Of a DNA stretch of 41,067 bases, positions 1-7,306 are shown in pieces (within the stretch, counting starts at the first letter, position 1; each line of letters opens with the position of its first letter). The stretch is from a virus. Made by a program: the position numbers and the translations under genes. The notes beneath the pieces were generated by a model. It saw only the letters and a program-made list of their open reading frames with translations, searched no databases and was not told the origin of the DNA. The DNA lies in IMG/VR virus record IMGVR_UViG_3300024346_000171, positions 1 through 41,067 of that record. The stretch is one strand, 5' to 3'.

Positions 1-1
1 C

Positions 2-1225
2 TATGCTCGTGACTTCGCTGGTGACTATGTTGGTAACTATGCTCGTGGTTTCGTAGGAGAGTATGCTGGTGATTTCGTAGGTGAGTACGCAAGAACGTCT
101 ACTAGAACACGCAACTCTGCTTATGCAAGAACTCGTGTTTCTGCTTATGCAAGAACTCGTAATAGTGCTTATGCTCGTGACCGTATCACTAACTTTGCTG
201 GAGACTTCGTAGGTAACTATGCTAGAACCTTCGCAGGTGAATATTCACGCAACTACGCAGGAAACTTTGTCGGCGATTACGTAGGTGACTTCGCTGGTAA
301 CTATGTTGGTAATTACGCTCGTGATTTCGCAGGTAATTACGCAGGTACTTACACTCGTGCTTTCGCAGGAGAATATACCGGTACTTACTCTCGTGGTTTC
401 TCTGGTCAATATACTGGTGTATATGCTAACGCTTACGTTGGAAACTATAGTCGTGATTTCGCAAGAACTCGTGTATCGACTTACGGCCGTACTCGCACTT
501 CTGCTTATGCTGGCAATTACTCGCGTAACTTTGCTGGAGAATACACCGGAACTTATGCTAACGCTTACGTTGGAAACTATACTCGCGACTTCACTAGAAA
601 TCGTGTAGAAACTTACGCACGTACCCGCGCTTCAACATTCGCTGGTAACTATTCACGCGCTTTCGCGGGTGAGTACACTGGAACTTACAGTCGTGGTTTC
701 GTAGGTGAGTATACTGGCACATACACAAATAACTTTGTGGGAGAGTATACCGGTACTTATGCAACAACATTTACTGGTAATTATGCTCGTGCATTCACTG
801 GCAACTATGCAAGAAACTATGCTGGTGATTTCGTAGGTGAGTACGCAAGAACCTTCGCTGGCGAATATACTGGCGTCTATACAAGTGAATTCACTGGTGA
901 CTTTACTGGCAACTATGCAAGAACATTTGCGGGTAACTATATCCGTAACCGTGTATCTGCATACGCAGGTAACTTCATTGGGGACTACACTCGTGGGTTC
1001 TTAGGTGAGTACACTCGCAATAGTACTAACACCTTTACTCAGATCCGCGTATCTGCTTACGCTAGACTACGTACATCAACGTATTCAGCTGATTACGCTC
1101 GCACCAGAAACTCTACCTATGCTGGTAACTACACGGGCAATTATGCACGTGACTTTACCGGTAATTACTCAAGAGACTTTACTGGCAATTACTCTCGCGC
1201 ATTTACTGGCAACTATGTTGGTGCA
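2..1225 (+). repeat. 12-bp period coding repeat (about 102 units)
   Basis: The DNA has a 12-base period that matches the four-residue protein repeat. Copies are degenerate: Gly codons alternate GGT, GGA and GGC, and Tyr codons TAT and TAC. This is not a tandem array of identical units and is explained by the coding sequence. Confidence 0.85.
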
Positions 1226-1285
1226 ACTATCCAACCTACTTTCCAGACTGTAGAGAGTTACACATTATACGTAAGAACCGCATAA
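2..1285 (+). CDS. Tetrapeptide-repeat protein, probably virion or fibre related (5' end outside window)
   Basis: The frame is open from the first complete codon to a TAA at 1283-1285, so the gene begins upstream of the window. About 102 consecutive four-residue units can be read (codons 2-1225). The unit is Y or F, a small residue (A, T, V or S), G or R, then N, D, E or T; FAGN, YTGN, FVGE and YARD are typical. Some units start with R instead (RVSA, RNSA, RTST) and cluster in blocks. The last 17 residues break the pattern. No signal peptide, catalytic motif or membrane segment is visible in this part. Neighbouring units use different synonymous codons, so the repeat looks maintained at the protein level. 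A repetitive beta-rich fibre or solenoid is an inference from the regularity and from the fibre genes downstream. Function is unknown. Confidence 0.85.
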   Translation, partial: YARDFAGDYVGNYARGFVGEYAGDFVGEYARTSTRTRNSAYARTRVSAYARTRNSAYARDRITNFAGDFVGNYARTFAGEYSRNYAGNFVGDYVGDFAGNYVGNYARDFAGNYAGTYTRAFAGEYTGTYSRGFSGQYTGVYANAYVGNYSRDFARTRVSTYGRTRTSAYAGNYSRNFAGEYTGTYANAYVGNYTRDFTRNRVETYARTRASTFAGNYSRAFAGEYTGTYSRGFVGEYTGTYTNNFVGEYTGTYATTFTGNYARAFTGNYARNYAGDFVGEYARTFAGEYTGVYTSEFTGDFTGNYARTFAGNYIRNRVSAYAGNFIGDYTRGFLGEYTRNSTNTFTQIRVSAYARLRTSTYSADYARTRNSTYAGNYTGNYARDFTGNYSRDFTGNYSRAFTGNYVGATIQPTFQTVESYTLYVRTA

Positions 1286-1288
1286 TAT

Positions 1289-1317
1289 TTGACACACGAT
1301 GAATATTAGTGTATAAT
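1289..1317 (+). promoter_or_regulatory. Consensus sigma70-type promoter
   Basis: TTGACA at 1289-1294 and TATAAT at 1312-1317 are separated by 17 bases, a perfect match to the bacterial housekeeping consensus. It lies just after the stop of the repeat protein and would drive the 1409-3290 cassette. Transcription should start near 1324. Confidence 0.9.
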
Positions 1318-1330
1318 GGTAAATAAATTG

Positions 1331-1354
1331 AAGTGGGTCAGAAATGGCCCACTT
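1331..1354 (+). other. Hairpin with GAAA loop near the 5' end of a transcript
   Basis: Ten base pairs (1331-1340 with 1345-1354, one G-U pair) close a GAAA tetraloop. It starts about seven bases after the predicted start of the 1289 promoter. No U-run follows, so it looks more like a 5'-end stabilising hairpin than a terminator, although it could also end transcripts of the upstream gene. Confidence 0.7.
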
Positions 1355-1408
1355 ACAATTATGATATATAATACTGAATTGATATAACCCCCTTTGGAGA
1401 ATGAATAG

Positions 1409-1858
1409 ATGAGTTACAGAAAGTGGATGGACAATGCTTTTTGGGAAACCGACCAAAAAGATAAGTTAAATTGTATCCTAGAAATGGAAGATGATGTTGG
1501 TCGAGTTACTCGGCAGGTTATGTTATTAAACCGTTTGGATAAAGATGGTAATGAAAACGAACTATTCAATGAAGTTGTACTCGCTGTAGGCGAAGAAACC
1601 ATTGATCATGAAACTACCGACCGAGACATCCGAAAGACGGCAAAGAAAGAAGAGGAAAAACAACGCGAACTTGAACATCAAAAAGCGCGTAAGTTAGAAA
1701 AACTCTTCAATTATAAATTGGAAGCCTTTGAGGTTGAGGAGATTAAAAACTCCAAAAACCGAAAATTGAAAGCAAAGTTGCGCCGTGCGAAATCTCGCAT
1801 TGAAGTTGACTTGTACTCTATTCTCATTTTACAGGAATCTCTAGAAGGGACTGAGTAA
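1409..1858 (+). CDS. Conserved-looking protein of unknown function, charged helical C-terminal half
   Basis: This is a 149-residue protein of no family I recognise. Residues 1-65 look like a small mixed fold. From about residue 70 onward the sequence is very rich in K, E and R (for example KKEEEKQRELEHQKARKLEKL), typical of a long helix or coiled coil. No catalytic motif is seen. The ATG at 1409 has GGAG nine bases upstream; the ATG at 1401 is in another frame and stops after three codons. It is the first gene after the 1289 sigma70-type promoter, and its stop overlaps the start of the glycosyltransferase gene by one base, so the two are probably translated together. Confidence 0.75.
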   Translation: MSYRKWMDNAFWETDQKDKLNCILEMEDDVGRVTRQVMLLNRLDKDGNENELFNEVVLAVGEETIDHETTDRDIRKTAKKEEEKQRELEHQKARKLEKLFNYKLEAFEVEEIKNSKNRKLKAKLRRAKSRIEVDLYSILILQESLEGTE

Positions 1859-2586
1859 TGGAGAAGACCAAAGGGTTTCTTATTGTAGCGTCAAATAAAC
1901 ACAACTTTTATTTGTACGCCATTAACCTCGCAGAAAGTCTAAGAGACTACTATGAGGACTGTAAAATTTGTCTAGTAACTGAAGAAAGGTTCCTAGATGA
2001 CCGTGGTCGCGATGTCGCTGACGATATTATTTTCTGTGATGACCACTATCGTGCTAAACTGTATGGTATGTCGAAATCGCCTTATGACATAACTATGTAC
2101 ATTGATGCTGATATGGAATGTGAGCATGAAGACATCATCACTGTTTGGGATGAGATGAAAGACCATGATCTGGTATTCTCAGCTCTTACGGATGACCGCG
2201 ATTACATTTACGCGGAACGTGACTTCGATACTCCCGAAGGTAAGTCTAAATTTACTCTTTGTGGTGGTGTCTGTTTATATGATATGTCCAAACCAATTGT
2301 TCGTCAATTCATGGACGACTGGTGGGACTTAACGTTCAGACAAATGAACGATTCTTGGTGGCCAAAAGGGTATGCAGAAAGTCTCAAGTCTTGGGATCAA
2401 TTCTCTCTTTGGTGGCTTACCGAGAAAGAAGAAAAATATAAGGATCTCAAAGTCGGTATCTTCGAAGACGATTTGAGATGGAATTATTACAATGCCTTTA
2501 ATTGGGCAAGAACCCAACCTTCTAGTGGGCCAGTTATTTTACGGCACTTCTCTGCGGGGTTGAATAAGGATACGCCAATCGTATGA
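1858..2586 (+). CDS. GT-A-fold glycosyltransferase-like protein
   Basis: The 242-residue product resembles small nucleotide-sugar-dependent glycosyltransferases. The N-terminus (FLIVASNKHNFYLYAINLAESL) looks like the first strand and helix of the GT-A fold. YIDADME at residues 81-87 supplies a DxD-type metal and nucleotide-sugar site in the usual place. A later GGVCLYD stretch resembles the acceptor-side loop of family 8-like enzymes, and ILRHFSAG near the end could supply the late histidine some of these enzymes use. The donor and acceptor are unknown. The gene overlaps its neighbours by 1 base upstream and 4 bases downstream (ATGA), tying it to the oxygenase-like gene. No transmembrane segment is seen, so it should act in the cytoplasm. 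Confidence 0.75.
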   Translation: MEKTKGFLIVASNKHNFYLYAINLAESLRDYYEDCKICLVTEERFLDDRGRDVADDIIFCDDHYRAKLYGMSKSPYDITMYIDADMECEHEDIITVWDEMKDHDLVFSALTDDRDYIYAERDFDTPEGKSKFTLCGGVCLYDMSKPIVRQFMDDWWDLTFRQMNDSWWPKGYAESLKSWDQFSLWWLTEKEEKYKDLKVGIFEDDLRWNYYNAFNWARTQPSSGPVILRHFSAGLNKDTPIV

Positions 2587-3290
2587 CACAGGTAAATGAC
2601 CAATATCTCAAACACGTCGAGGTTAATAACCCAGAGTTGTTAGAGATTTTAAACGAATACGCTAAATTGCATACGTGGACGGGTTTCGAAAAGAACGTCC
2701 ATATGACTGCACGTGAGCATAAACGTCAACGAGACTATTACGTCGGTGCTGGATATAGAGACTCTATTGTCGCACAAGGAAACCGTCACGATGGTTTTCC
2801 CGAACATCTTGTCGGCTATAACTTGAAAATCGCGGAAAAGGCTCATCAAATATTCGAACACGATGCTGATCCGATTTTCCGTCGTGATTTTACTCATCAT
2901 ATTGCGGACTTGAATGCCCGAATGATGAATTTCTTGTCGGTAAAGCACAATGCATTATGTGCAATCTACCCACCCGGCGGTTATATTTCCTGGCATCACA
3001 ATGCCAATGCTCCTGGCTATAATCTGATCTTCTCCTATTCTAAGGATGGTTCTGGTTATTTCGATTACATTCATCCGGAGACTAAAGAAGTTATTCGTTG
3101 TCAAGATACGCCAGGGACTTGGACGTGTAAGGCTGCATACTTCGGTCACTATGATGAACCCGAGAAGATTCTATATCACGCGGCATCAACTGATGACTGG
3201 AGATGTACGGTGTCTTATGTATTTGATTGGACTGCTGGTTCTGATCCTTTACGAGAAATGGTTCTAGAGGATATCTCCTCTCCAGAATAA
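2583..3290 (+). CDS. 2-oxoglutarate/Fe(II) oxygenase-like protein with HxN in place of HxD
   Basis: The 235-residue protein has the C-terminal layout of a double-stranded beta-helix oxygenase. YPPGGYISWHHNAN (residues 129-142) would carry the first metal histidine. YHAA holds the distal His199, and Arg207 (WRCTVSYVF) sits eight residues later, where 2-oxoglutarate is usually bound. The expected acidic ligand two residues after His138 is Asn140. A paralogue at 30307 has the same change. The first 110 residues are helical and unassigned. The start overlaps the glycosyltransferase stop by four bases. Activity as a hydroxylase is inferred from the fold and not certain, because Asn replaces the usual Asp or Glu. 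The substrate is unknown. Confidence 0.7.
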   Translation: MTQVNDQYLKHVEVNNPELLEILNEYAKLHTWTGFEKNVHMTAREHKRQRDYYVGAGYRDSIVAQGNRHDGFPEHLVGYNLKIAEKAHQIFEHDADPIFRRDFTHHIADLNARMMNFLSVKHNALCAIYPPGGYISWHHNANAPGYNLIFSYSKDGSGYFDYIHPETKEVIRCQDTPGTWTCKAAYFGHYDEPEKILYHAASTDDWRCTVSYVFDWTAGSDPLREMVLEDISSPE

Positions 3291-3313
3291 ATTTAAAGAT
3301 ATGTTAAAAATTG

Positions 3314-3372
3314 AAACCTCAAGATGTTATAAATAGAAGAAGATAACTTTTATAACATCTTGGGGTTTTTTT
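3314..3372 (+). terminator. Long-stem rho-independent terminator
   Basis: Bases 3314-3332 pair with 3350-3368 in a stem of about 19 base pairs with one G-U pair and a 17-base loop. T residues run from 3366 to 3372. It ends the 1409-3290 cassette. The left arm and loop also contain the late promoter box at 3328-3335. Confidence 0.85.
3328..3335 (+). promoter_or_regulatory. T4-type late promoter (TATAAATA)
   Basis: This is an exact TATAAATA box followed by GAAG, the same extension seen at 16300 and 29807. Initiation near 3341 would fall in the loop of the overlapping terminator, so late transcripts carry only its right arm. It would drive the structural genes from 3377. Confidence 0.85.
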
Positions 3373-3376
3373 CTAC

Positions 3377-3733
3377 ATGGCAACTTACGAAGACTTTACT
3401 ATAGATCAGGGAACTGATGTCGCTCTTCAGTTAGAACTGATAAATGCTGACGGTTCTACAAAAGATTTGACTGGCCATACGGTCGAGGCCAAGATGAAGA
3501 AGAACTTCAATAGTGAAGTAGACGACACAGTAGAGTTTACAGCAATTGTCGCATCTCCTGCCGCTGAGGGTATAGTGACCCTGTCTTTAACTAACACCCA
3601 GACCGATCTGTTGTCGACTCGTGGTAGATATGTGTATGATGTAGAGTTGAAGTATAATGACAGCGACGGCAACGCCATTGTGGAAAGAATACTTGAAGGC
3701 AAAATCAAAGTATCACCTTCGGTAACAAGGTAA
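3377..3733 (+). CDS. Small beta-sandwich virion protein (BppU N-terminal-like)
   Basis: The 118-residue protein has alternating beta-strand patterns. They include DQGTDVALQLELINADGS, the DLTGHTVEAKMKK stretch, VTLSLTNTQTDLL, RYVYDVEL and a C-terminal strand ending VSPSVTR. This arrangement resembles the immunoglobulin-like baseplate domain found at the start of BppU-type proteins and in many small phage structural proteins; the comparison is from pattern memory, not a search. It is the first gene behind the late promoter at 3328 and heads the fibre gene block, so a baseplate or fibre-connector role is likely. The ATG lies 11 bases after GGGG, the only Shine-Dalgarno-like sequence. Confidence 0.7.
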   Translation: MATYEDFTIDQGTDVALQLELINADGSTKDLTGHTVEAKMKKNFNSEVDDTVEFTAIVASPAAEGIVTLSLTNTQTDLLSTRGRYVYDVELKYNDSDGNAIVERILEGKIKVSPSVTR

Positions 3734-3737
3734 TGAA

Positions 3738-4013
3738 ATGCCTATAAGAAAAATATCAAAATCTAACGGAGGAACTACTCACTTAGTCAGTGATGTTTCT
3801 GCGGGAGATAAGACCCAGATAAAAAGAATTACTTTGGGTCGTCCTGTGCGCCGAGTTGTGCCCAACACGGGTTCTCTCAGTACTTTGGGCGATGTTAACA
3901 TACAAGCTCCACATCCCGAAGAAGGTGACGTTCTGGTATACCATGAAAGTGACTCGAAGTGGCACGCTCAAAAATTACTAGATAAACAAATTATTAATGG
4001 AGGTCAATACTAA
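3738..4013 (+). CDS. Small structural or fibre-associated protein, function unknown
   Basis: The 91-residue product is basic at the start and carries LGDVNIQAPHPEEGDVLVYHESDSKWHAQKLL near its end. This resembles the short module (DV, GDVLVY, then a strand with W) often seen in phage fibre and adhesin proteins just before a fibre domain. Here it exists as a separate gene. It follows the 3377 gene by four bases, with AAGG seven bases before its ATG, and overlaps the next gene by one base (TAATG). Co-translation with the fibre protein at 4013 is likely. Its role is inferred from position. Confidence 0.65.
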   Translation: MPIRKISKSNGGTTHLVSDVSAGDKTQIKRITLGRPVRRVVPNTGSLSTLGDVNIQAPHPEEGDVLVYHESDSKWHAQKLLDKQIINGGQY

Positions 4014-5407
4014 TGGCATCGATAATTAGAATAAAACGATCCGGTGTCGCTGGTAACCCGAACGTACTTGCTCAAGGTGAACTAGCATACTCTTATCTTC
4101 CCGATAATGGGGCCAATGGTGGTGATCGATTATATATCGGTACTGGCCCAGAAGTAAATGGTGATGCTGCAAACCATACCGTCATCGGTGGTGCTCACTA
4201 CGTAGACTTATTGCACGGTGAAGCTGATGCTTCATACGGTATCAATCTTCCTAATAAAGCACTTATTGTTGATGTTAACGGAGCGATTGACCAATTAACC
4301 ATCGGTGATATAAATTTTACTAGTGGTGGTATTGGTGGTGATCCACTCGCGACATTCAATTTCAATGGCGCCAGACTAACAAACCTTTCCGAACCGGTCG
4401 ACAACTCAGACGCTGCGACTAAGTTCTATGTAGATAATTTAATAACAAGTCAGGAACTCGGTTCTAGTTTTTCATTCAACGGAGACACTGGTTCTGGTGA
4501 CGTATTTCTAAACACCGAAGTATTTAATCTTCTCGGTGGACGTGGTATTCAGACCACAGCTGACTCGGATACAAACTCTCTTACCGTTGGTCTAGTACCT
4601 ACTGGCGTTACAGCGGGGTCATACGGTTCTCAGACATCCATACCGACATTCAGTGTCGATTCCGATGGAAGGTTAACTGCTGCTGGCGAAGTCGACGTAG
4701 GCACCAATCTAACCGTCAATGGCGACTCCATATCTTTATTAGATTCAGACTTAACCTTTACCGGTTCTGAAAATATAGATGTGACATATGATTCGTTGAC
4801 AAACACGGTCACGACTTCTCTTAAACCAATAGTACAGAATCTAACCTCGGTCAGTGTTGGAAATTTACGTCTAGAAGGCAATACGTTATTTTCTACGGAT
4901 AGTTCTAACACCCTGTACATTGATCCGGCTCCAACGGATTCGGACGGTGGTACATTAGTAATCCGTGGTGACCTTGTTGTCCAAGGTACACAAACAATAA
5001 TTAACTCGACAGTAATGTCGATTAATGACCTCACACTTACCCTTGCAGATGAAGCGACTACTCCAGCGGAAGCTGATGGTGCGGGTATCTTTATCGCAGG
5101 CGCTGACGTATCAATAGTATACAACGCAGCAAAAGACCAAATAGATATTGACAGGGGACTTAATGTTCTTGCTCCACTATCTATTAATGATGTTGAGATT
5201 GGCGAATTCGTTGATGATCGCGTAGCTAGTCTTCTTACTGCCGGTACAGGAATTGATCTAACTTATGTAGATTCCTCTGACGAACTTTTGATTAGTGCAA
5301 ATGTAGCATCTAATACCATTCTAGGTGTTGCTAGTTTTGATTCTGATCAATTTATTGTAACTAATGGAGCAGTTAACATATATTCTTTGGATGGCGGAAG
5401 CTACTAA
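4013..5407 (+). CDS. Modular tail-fibre or baseplate-fibre protein
   Basis: This 464-residue protein starts with a basic attachment-like segment (MASIIRIKRSGVAGNP, then a GELAYSYLP stretch) similar to the start of the 5530 product. It continues with beta-rich fibre modules. SDAATKFYVDN (about 135-145) is a fibre motif common in T4-like phages. GDLVVQGTQTIINSTVMS followed by DLTLTLAD (about 318-346) is a module also present in the 13300 fibre. The composition is rich in D, S, T, G and N with little Cys or Trp, as expected of trimeric fibre shafts. GGAGG stands upstream of the ATG. It probably forms part of the host-recognition apparatus; which fibre it belongs to cannot be told. Confidence 0.75.
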   Translation: MASIIRIKRSGVAGNPNVLAQGELAYSYLPDNGANGGDRLYIGTGPEVNGDAANHTVIGGAHYVDLLHGEADASYGINLPNKALIVDVNGAIDQLTIGDINFTSGGIGGDPLATFNFNGARLTNLSEPVDNSDAATKFYVDNLITSQELGSSFSFNGDTGSGDVFLNTEVFNLLGGRGIQTTADSDTNSLTVGLVPTGVTAGSYGSQTSIPTFSVDSDGRLTAAGEVDVGTNLTVNGDSISLLDSDLTFTGSENIDVTYDSLTNTVTTSLKPIVQNLTSVSVGNLRLEGNTLFSTDSSNTLYIDPAPTDSDGGTLVIRGDLVVQGTQTIINSTVMSINDLTLTLADEATTPAEADGAGIFIAGADVSIVYNAAKDQIDIDRGLNVLAPLSINDVEIGEFVDDRVASLLTAGTGIDLTYVDSSDELLISANVASNTILGVASFDSDQFIVTNGAVNIYSLDGGSY

Positions 5408-5426
5408 ATCCAACATTTTAAATCGA

Positions 5427-5434
5427 CATAAATA
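5427..5434 (+). promoter_or_regulatory. Late-promoter-like box (CATAAATA)
   Basis: It differs by one base from TATAAATA and lies in the 122-base gap before the 5530 gene, where a late promoter is expected. Confidence 0.55.
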
Positions 5435-5447
5435 GTTTATATAAACT
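5434..5447. repeat. 14-base perfect palindrome
   Basis: AGTTTATATAAACT reads the same on both strands and abuts the late-promoter-like box at 5427. It could be a protein-binding site or a small cruciform; no function can be assigned. Confidence 0.6.
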
Positions 5448-5494
5448 TAGTCGGTTTAGTTTAATTAATCATAGTTATGATTATTATAAGATAT

Positions 5495-5508
5495 TCCCTA
5501 TATAGGGA
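5495..5508. repeat. 14-base perfect palindrome upstream of the start codon
   Basis: TCCCTATATAGGGA is a perfect palindrome that ends seven bases before the Shine-Dalgarno sequence of the 5530 gene. Its placement would suit an operator or translational control site, but this is inference. Confidence 0.6.
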
Positions 5509-5529
5509 CTGAATGGAAGGGTGCCAAAA

Positions 5530-7281
5530 TTGGCGAATAATATAGATATCCGTTTACGAAGAAGTGCCGTACCTGGCAATGTTCCAACGGTAGAACAGTT
5601 ACAACTCGGCGAGTTAGCAATAAACACCGCTGATGGTAAACTATTTCTAAAAAAAGAGTATGATGGTGGGATCGAACAGATCATCGAAGTCGGTGCGAAG
5701 TCTGGTGCCGGTCTATCCTCTACTTACAATAACTATATTTACACGTCTGACGGCGGCCTCCAAACAGTCACTGGTGCAGATGACGCAGGTAACGTACTAA
5801 AGTATGACCTATCCACACCAACCCGTATACAAGTACATCTTAACGGTGTATTGCTCCATCAAGGAATCGACTTCGTAGCAAACGATGGGACTTCAATTAT
5901 ATTCGCATTCCCAATAGATGCGGGTCAAGTTGTACAGGTTTCAGCCTACAATTCTGAAGGCGCTTCTTTTGATAACGACTTCATCTTAGATGATGGATAT
6001 TCATTTACCGTAGGTACTGACGAAGAAACCAGATTCTACCATAACGGCACCAACACGATTTTAAAACATCTCGGTTATAATGGGGGTGATTTAAAAATTC
6101 AATATCGTGACAGTGATCGTATTGATATTGACAGTGCTGGCGTAAACATATTCGGAAGCTTCCGTCTTAATGGCGACCCTGTCGTTACTTTAACGGATGT
6201 TATCTCCGCAATCAATACCGAAGTAGATACTGGATTTGTTGAAGCATTGAATATAAGTGCTTCATTCGTCTCATATGTTCCGGATAGTGATCACTTTTCA
6301 ACCAACGTTCAAGAAGCGATTGATCACCTCTATAACAGTAAACTGGATATTAGTGCGCTTACCGCCTCTATTGTATTGTATCCAACGACTGCTACTATTG
6401 TTGTCGATGGTACGTACACGAAGATGGTCACTTCTATTGATGACCCCGATTTCGATGACATTGCTGTAGATATTAACACAGGGCCTTTGGTAGGTTCCAA
6501 TGTATTAATTGCGGAACTTTCTACGGTGCAGGGTGTCTTAGTCGGCAACACTGGTATTATTAACATTCATACTGTCGGTAACGTAAGAGTTAATCCCGAT
6601 GGTGCTAATGGTTCGGCAACATTCTATTACGAAGTATACAAAAGAAGTGATGTTGGTGTAGAGACGTTGTTAACTACTTCGTCTAATACGGCAGAAATTT
6701 CTCTAGATACTTATGGTGAGTTTTATGCGGATGCGTTATTACCTGCGACTACTTTTATCGCATCTGATCGTGTAGTAATAAAATACTACGGTAATGAAAT
6801 TACTGGTAATGTTAACACTACATATGATTTTCAGTTTGGCGGCGAATCTCCAGTACGGTCTAATTTTCCAGTACCGGTATCCGTAGTACCGCAAGATGTC
6901 ACTTCGGGAATTATCAGTACTGATACAACCAATTTTGATGGAATTCTTTCGGTTGCAGATGATACTGTTCAGAAAGCATTAGATACCATAGACGGTATCA
7001 CAACAACGGATATCCCACAAGGGGATAACCTATACTTCACTACCGAAGCGTCACGTAGTGTAATCTCAGCTGGTAATGGGTTGATATATGATCCCGTAAC
7101 CGGTCAATTCGACATAGACACTACCAGTTCAGTGCAGTTTGGTCAAGTGTCAGCTTCAACATTCGTGGGAAGTCTTCTAGGTAATGCATCAACTGCCACT
7201 GATGCAGACCTACTTGATGGAAATCACGGCAGTCATTATAGAATAGATATTTACGATATTAATGGTGTTATAGTCAACTAA
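5530..7281 (+). CDS. Modular tail-fibre protein with RIDIYDING C-terminus
   Basis: The product is about 583 residues. I prefer the TTG at 5530 over the in-frame GTG at 5521. GGAAGG (5515-5520) is nine bases from the TTG but directly abuts the GTG, and MANNIDIRLRRSAVPGN then aligns with the start of the 4013 protein. Modules in order are an attachment-like N-terminus, a beta domain with VHLNGVLLHQGIDF (about 96-140), fibre shaft, a TDIPQGDNLYFTTEASR motif near residue 493, and the tail DADLLDGNHGSHYRIDIYDING. The 976-residue fibre at 13300 ends in nearly the same way. The protein lacks a visible catalytic site. It is likely a fibre subunit; the partner is unknown. Confidence 0.75.
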   Translation: MANNIDIRLRRSAVPGNVPTVEQLQLGELAINTADGKLFLKKEYDGGIEQIIEVGAKSGAGLSSTYNNYIYTSDGGLQTVTGADDAGNVLKYDLSTPTRIQVHLNGVLLHQGIDFVANDGTSIIFAFPIDAGQVVQVSAYNSEGASFDNDFILDDGYSFTVGTDEETRFYHNGTNTILKHLGYNGGDLKIQYRDSDRIDIDSAGVNIFGSFRLNGDPVVTLTDVISAINTEVDTGFVEALNISASFVSYVPDSDHFSTNVQEAIDHLYNSKLDISALTASIVLYPTTATIVVDGTYTKMVTSIDDPDFDDIAVDINTGPLVGSNVLIAELSTVQGVLVGNTGIINIHTVGNVRVNPDGANGSATFYYEVYKRSDVGVETLLTTSSNTAEISLDTYGEFYADALLPATTFIASDRVVIKYYGNEITGNVNTTYDFQFGGESPVRSNFPVPVSVVPQDVTSGIISTDTTNFDGILSVADDTVQKALDTIDGITTTDIPQGDNLYFTTEASRSVISAGNGLIYDPVTGQFDIDTTSSVQFGQVSASTFVGSLLGNASTATDADLLDGNHGSHYRIDIYDINGVIVN

Positions 7282-7306
7282 GACCGAACACTAAGATTAT
7301 TTCTTA

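Noticed and set aside
285-608. A 107-residue open frame inside the tetrapeptide-repeat gene
   Set aside because: It is the same repeat read in another frame and gives only Leu/Thr/Val low-complexity sequence; the repeat frame is open over the whole region.
2-1225. Possible CRISPR or minisatellite
   Set aside because: There are no identical repeats with unique spacers; the 12-base period is coding and degenerate.
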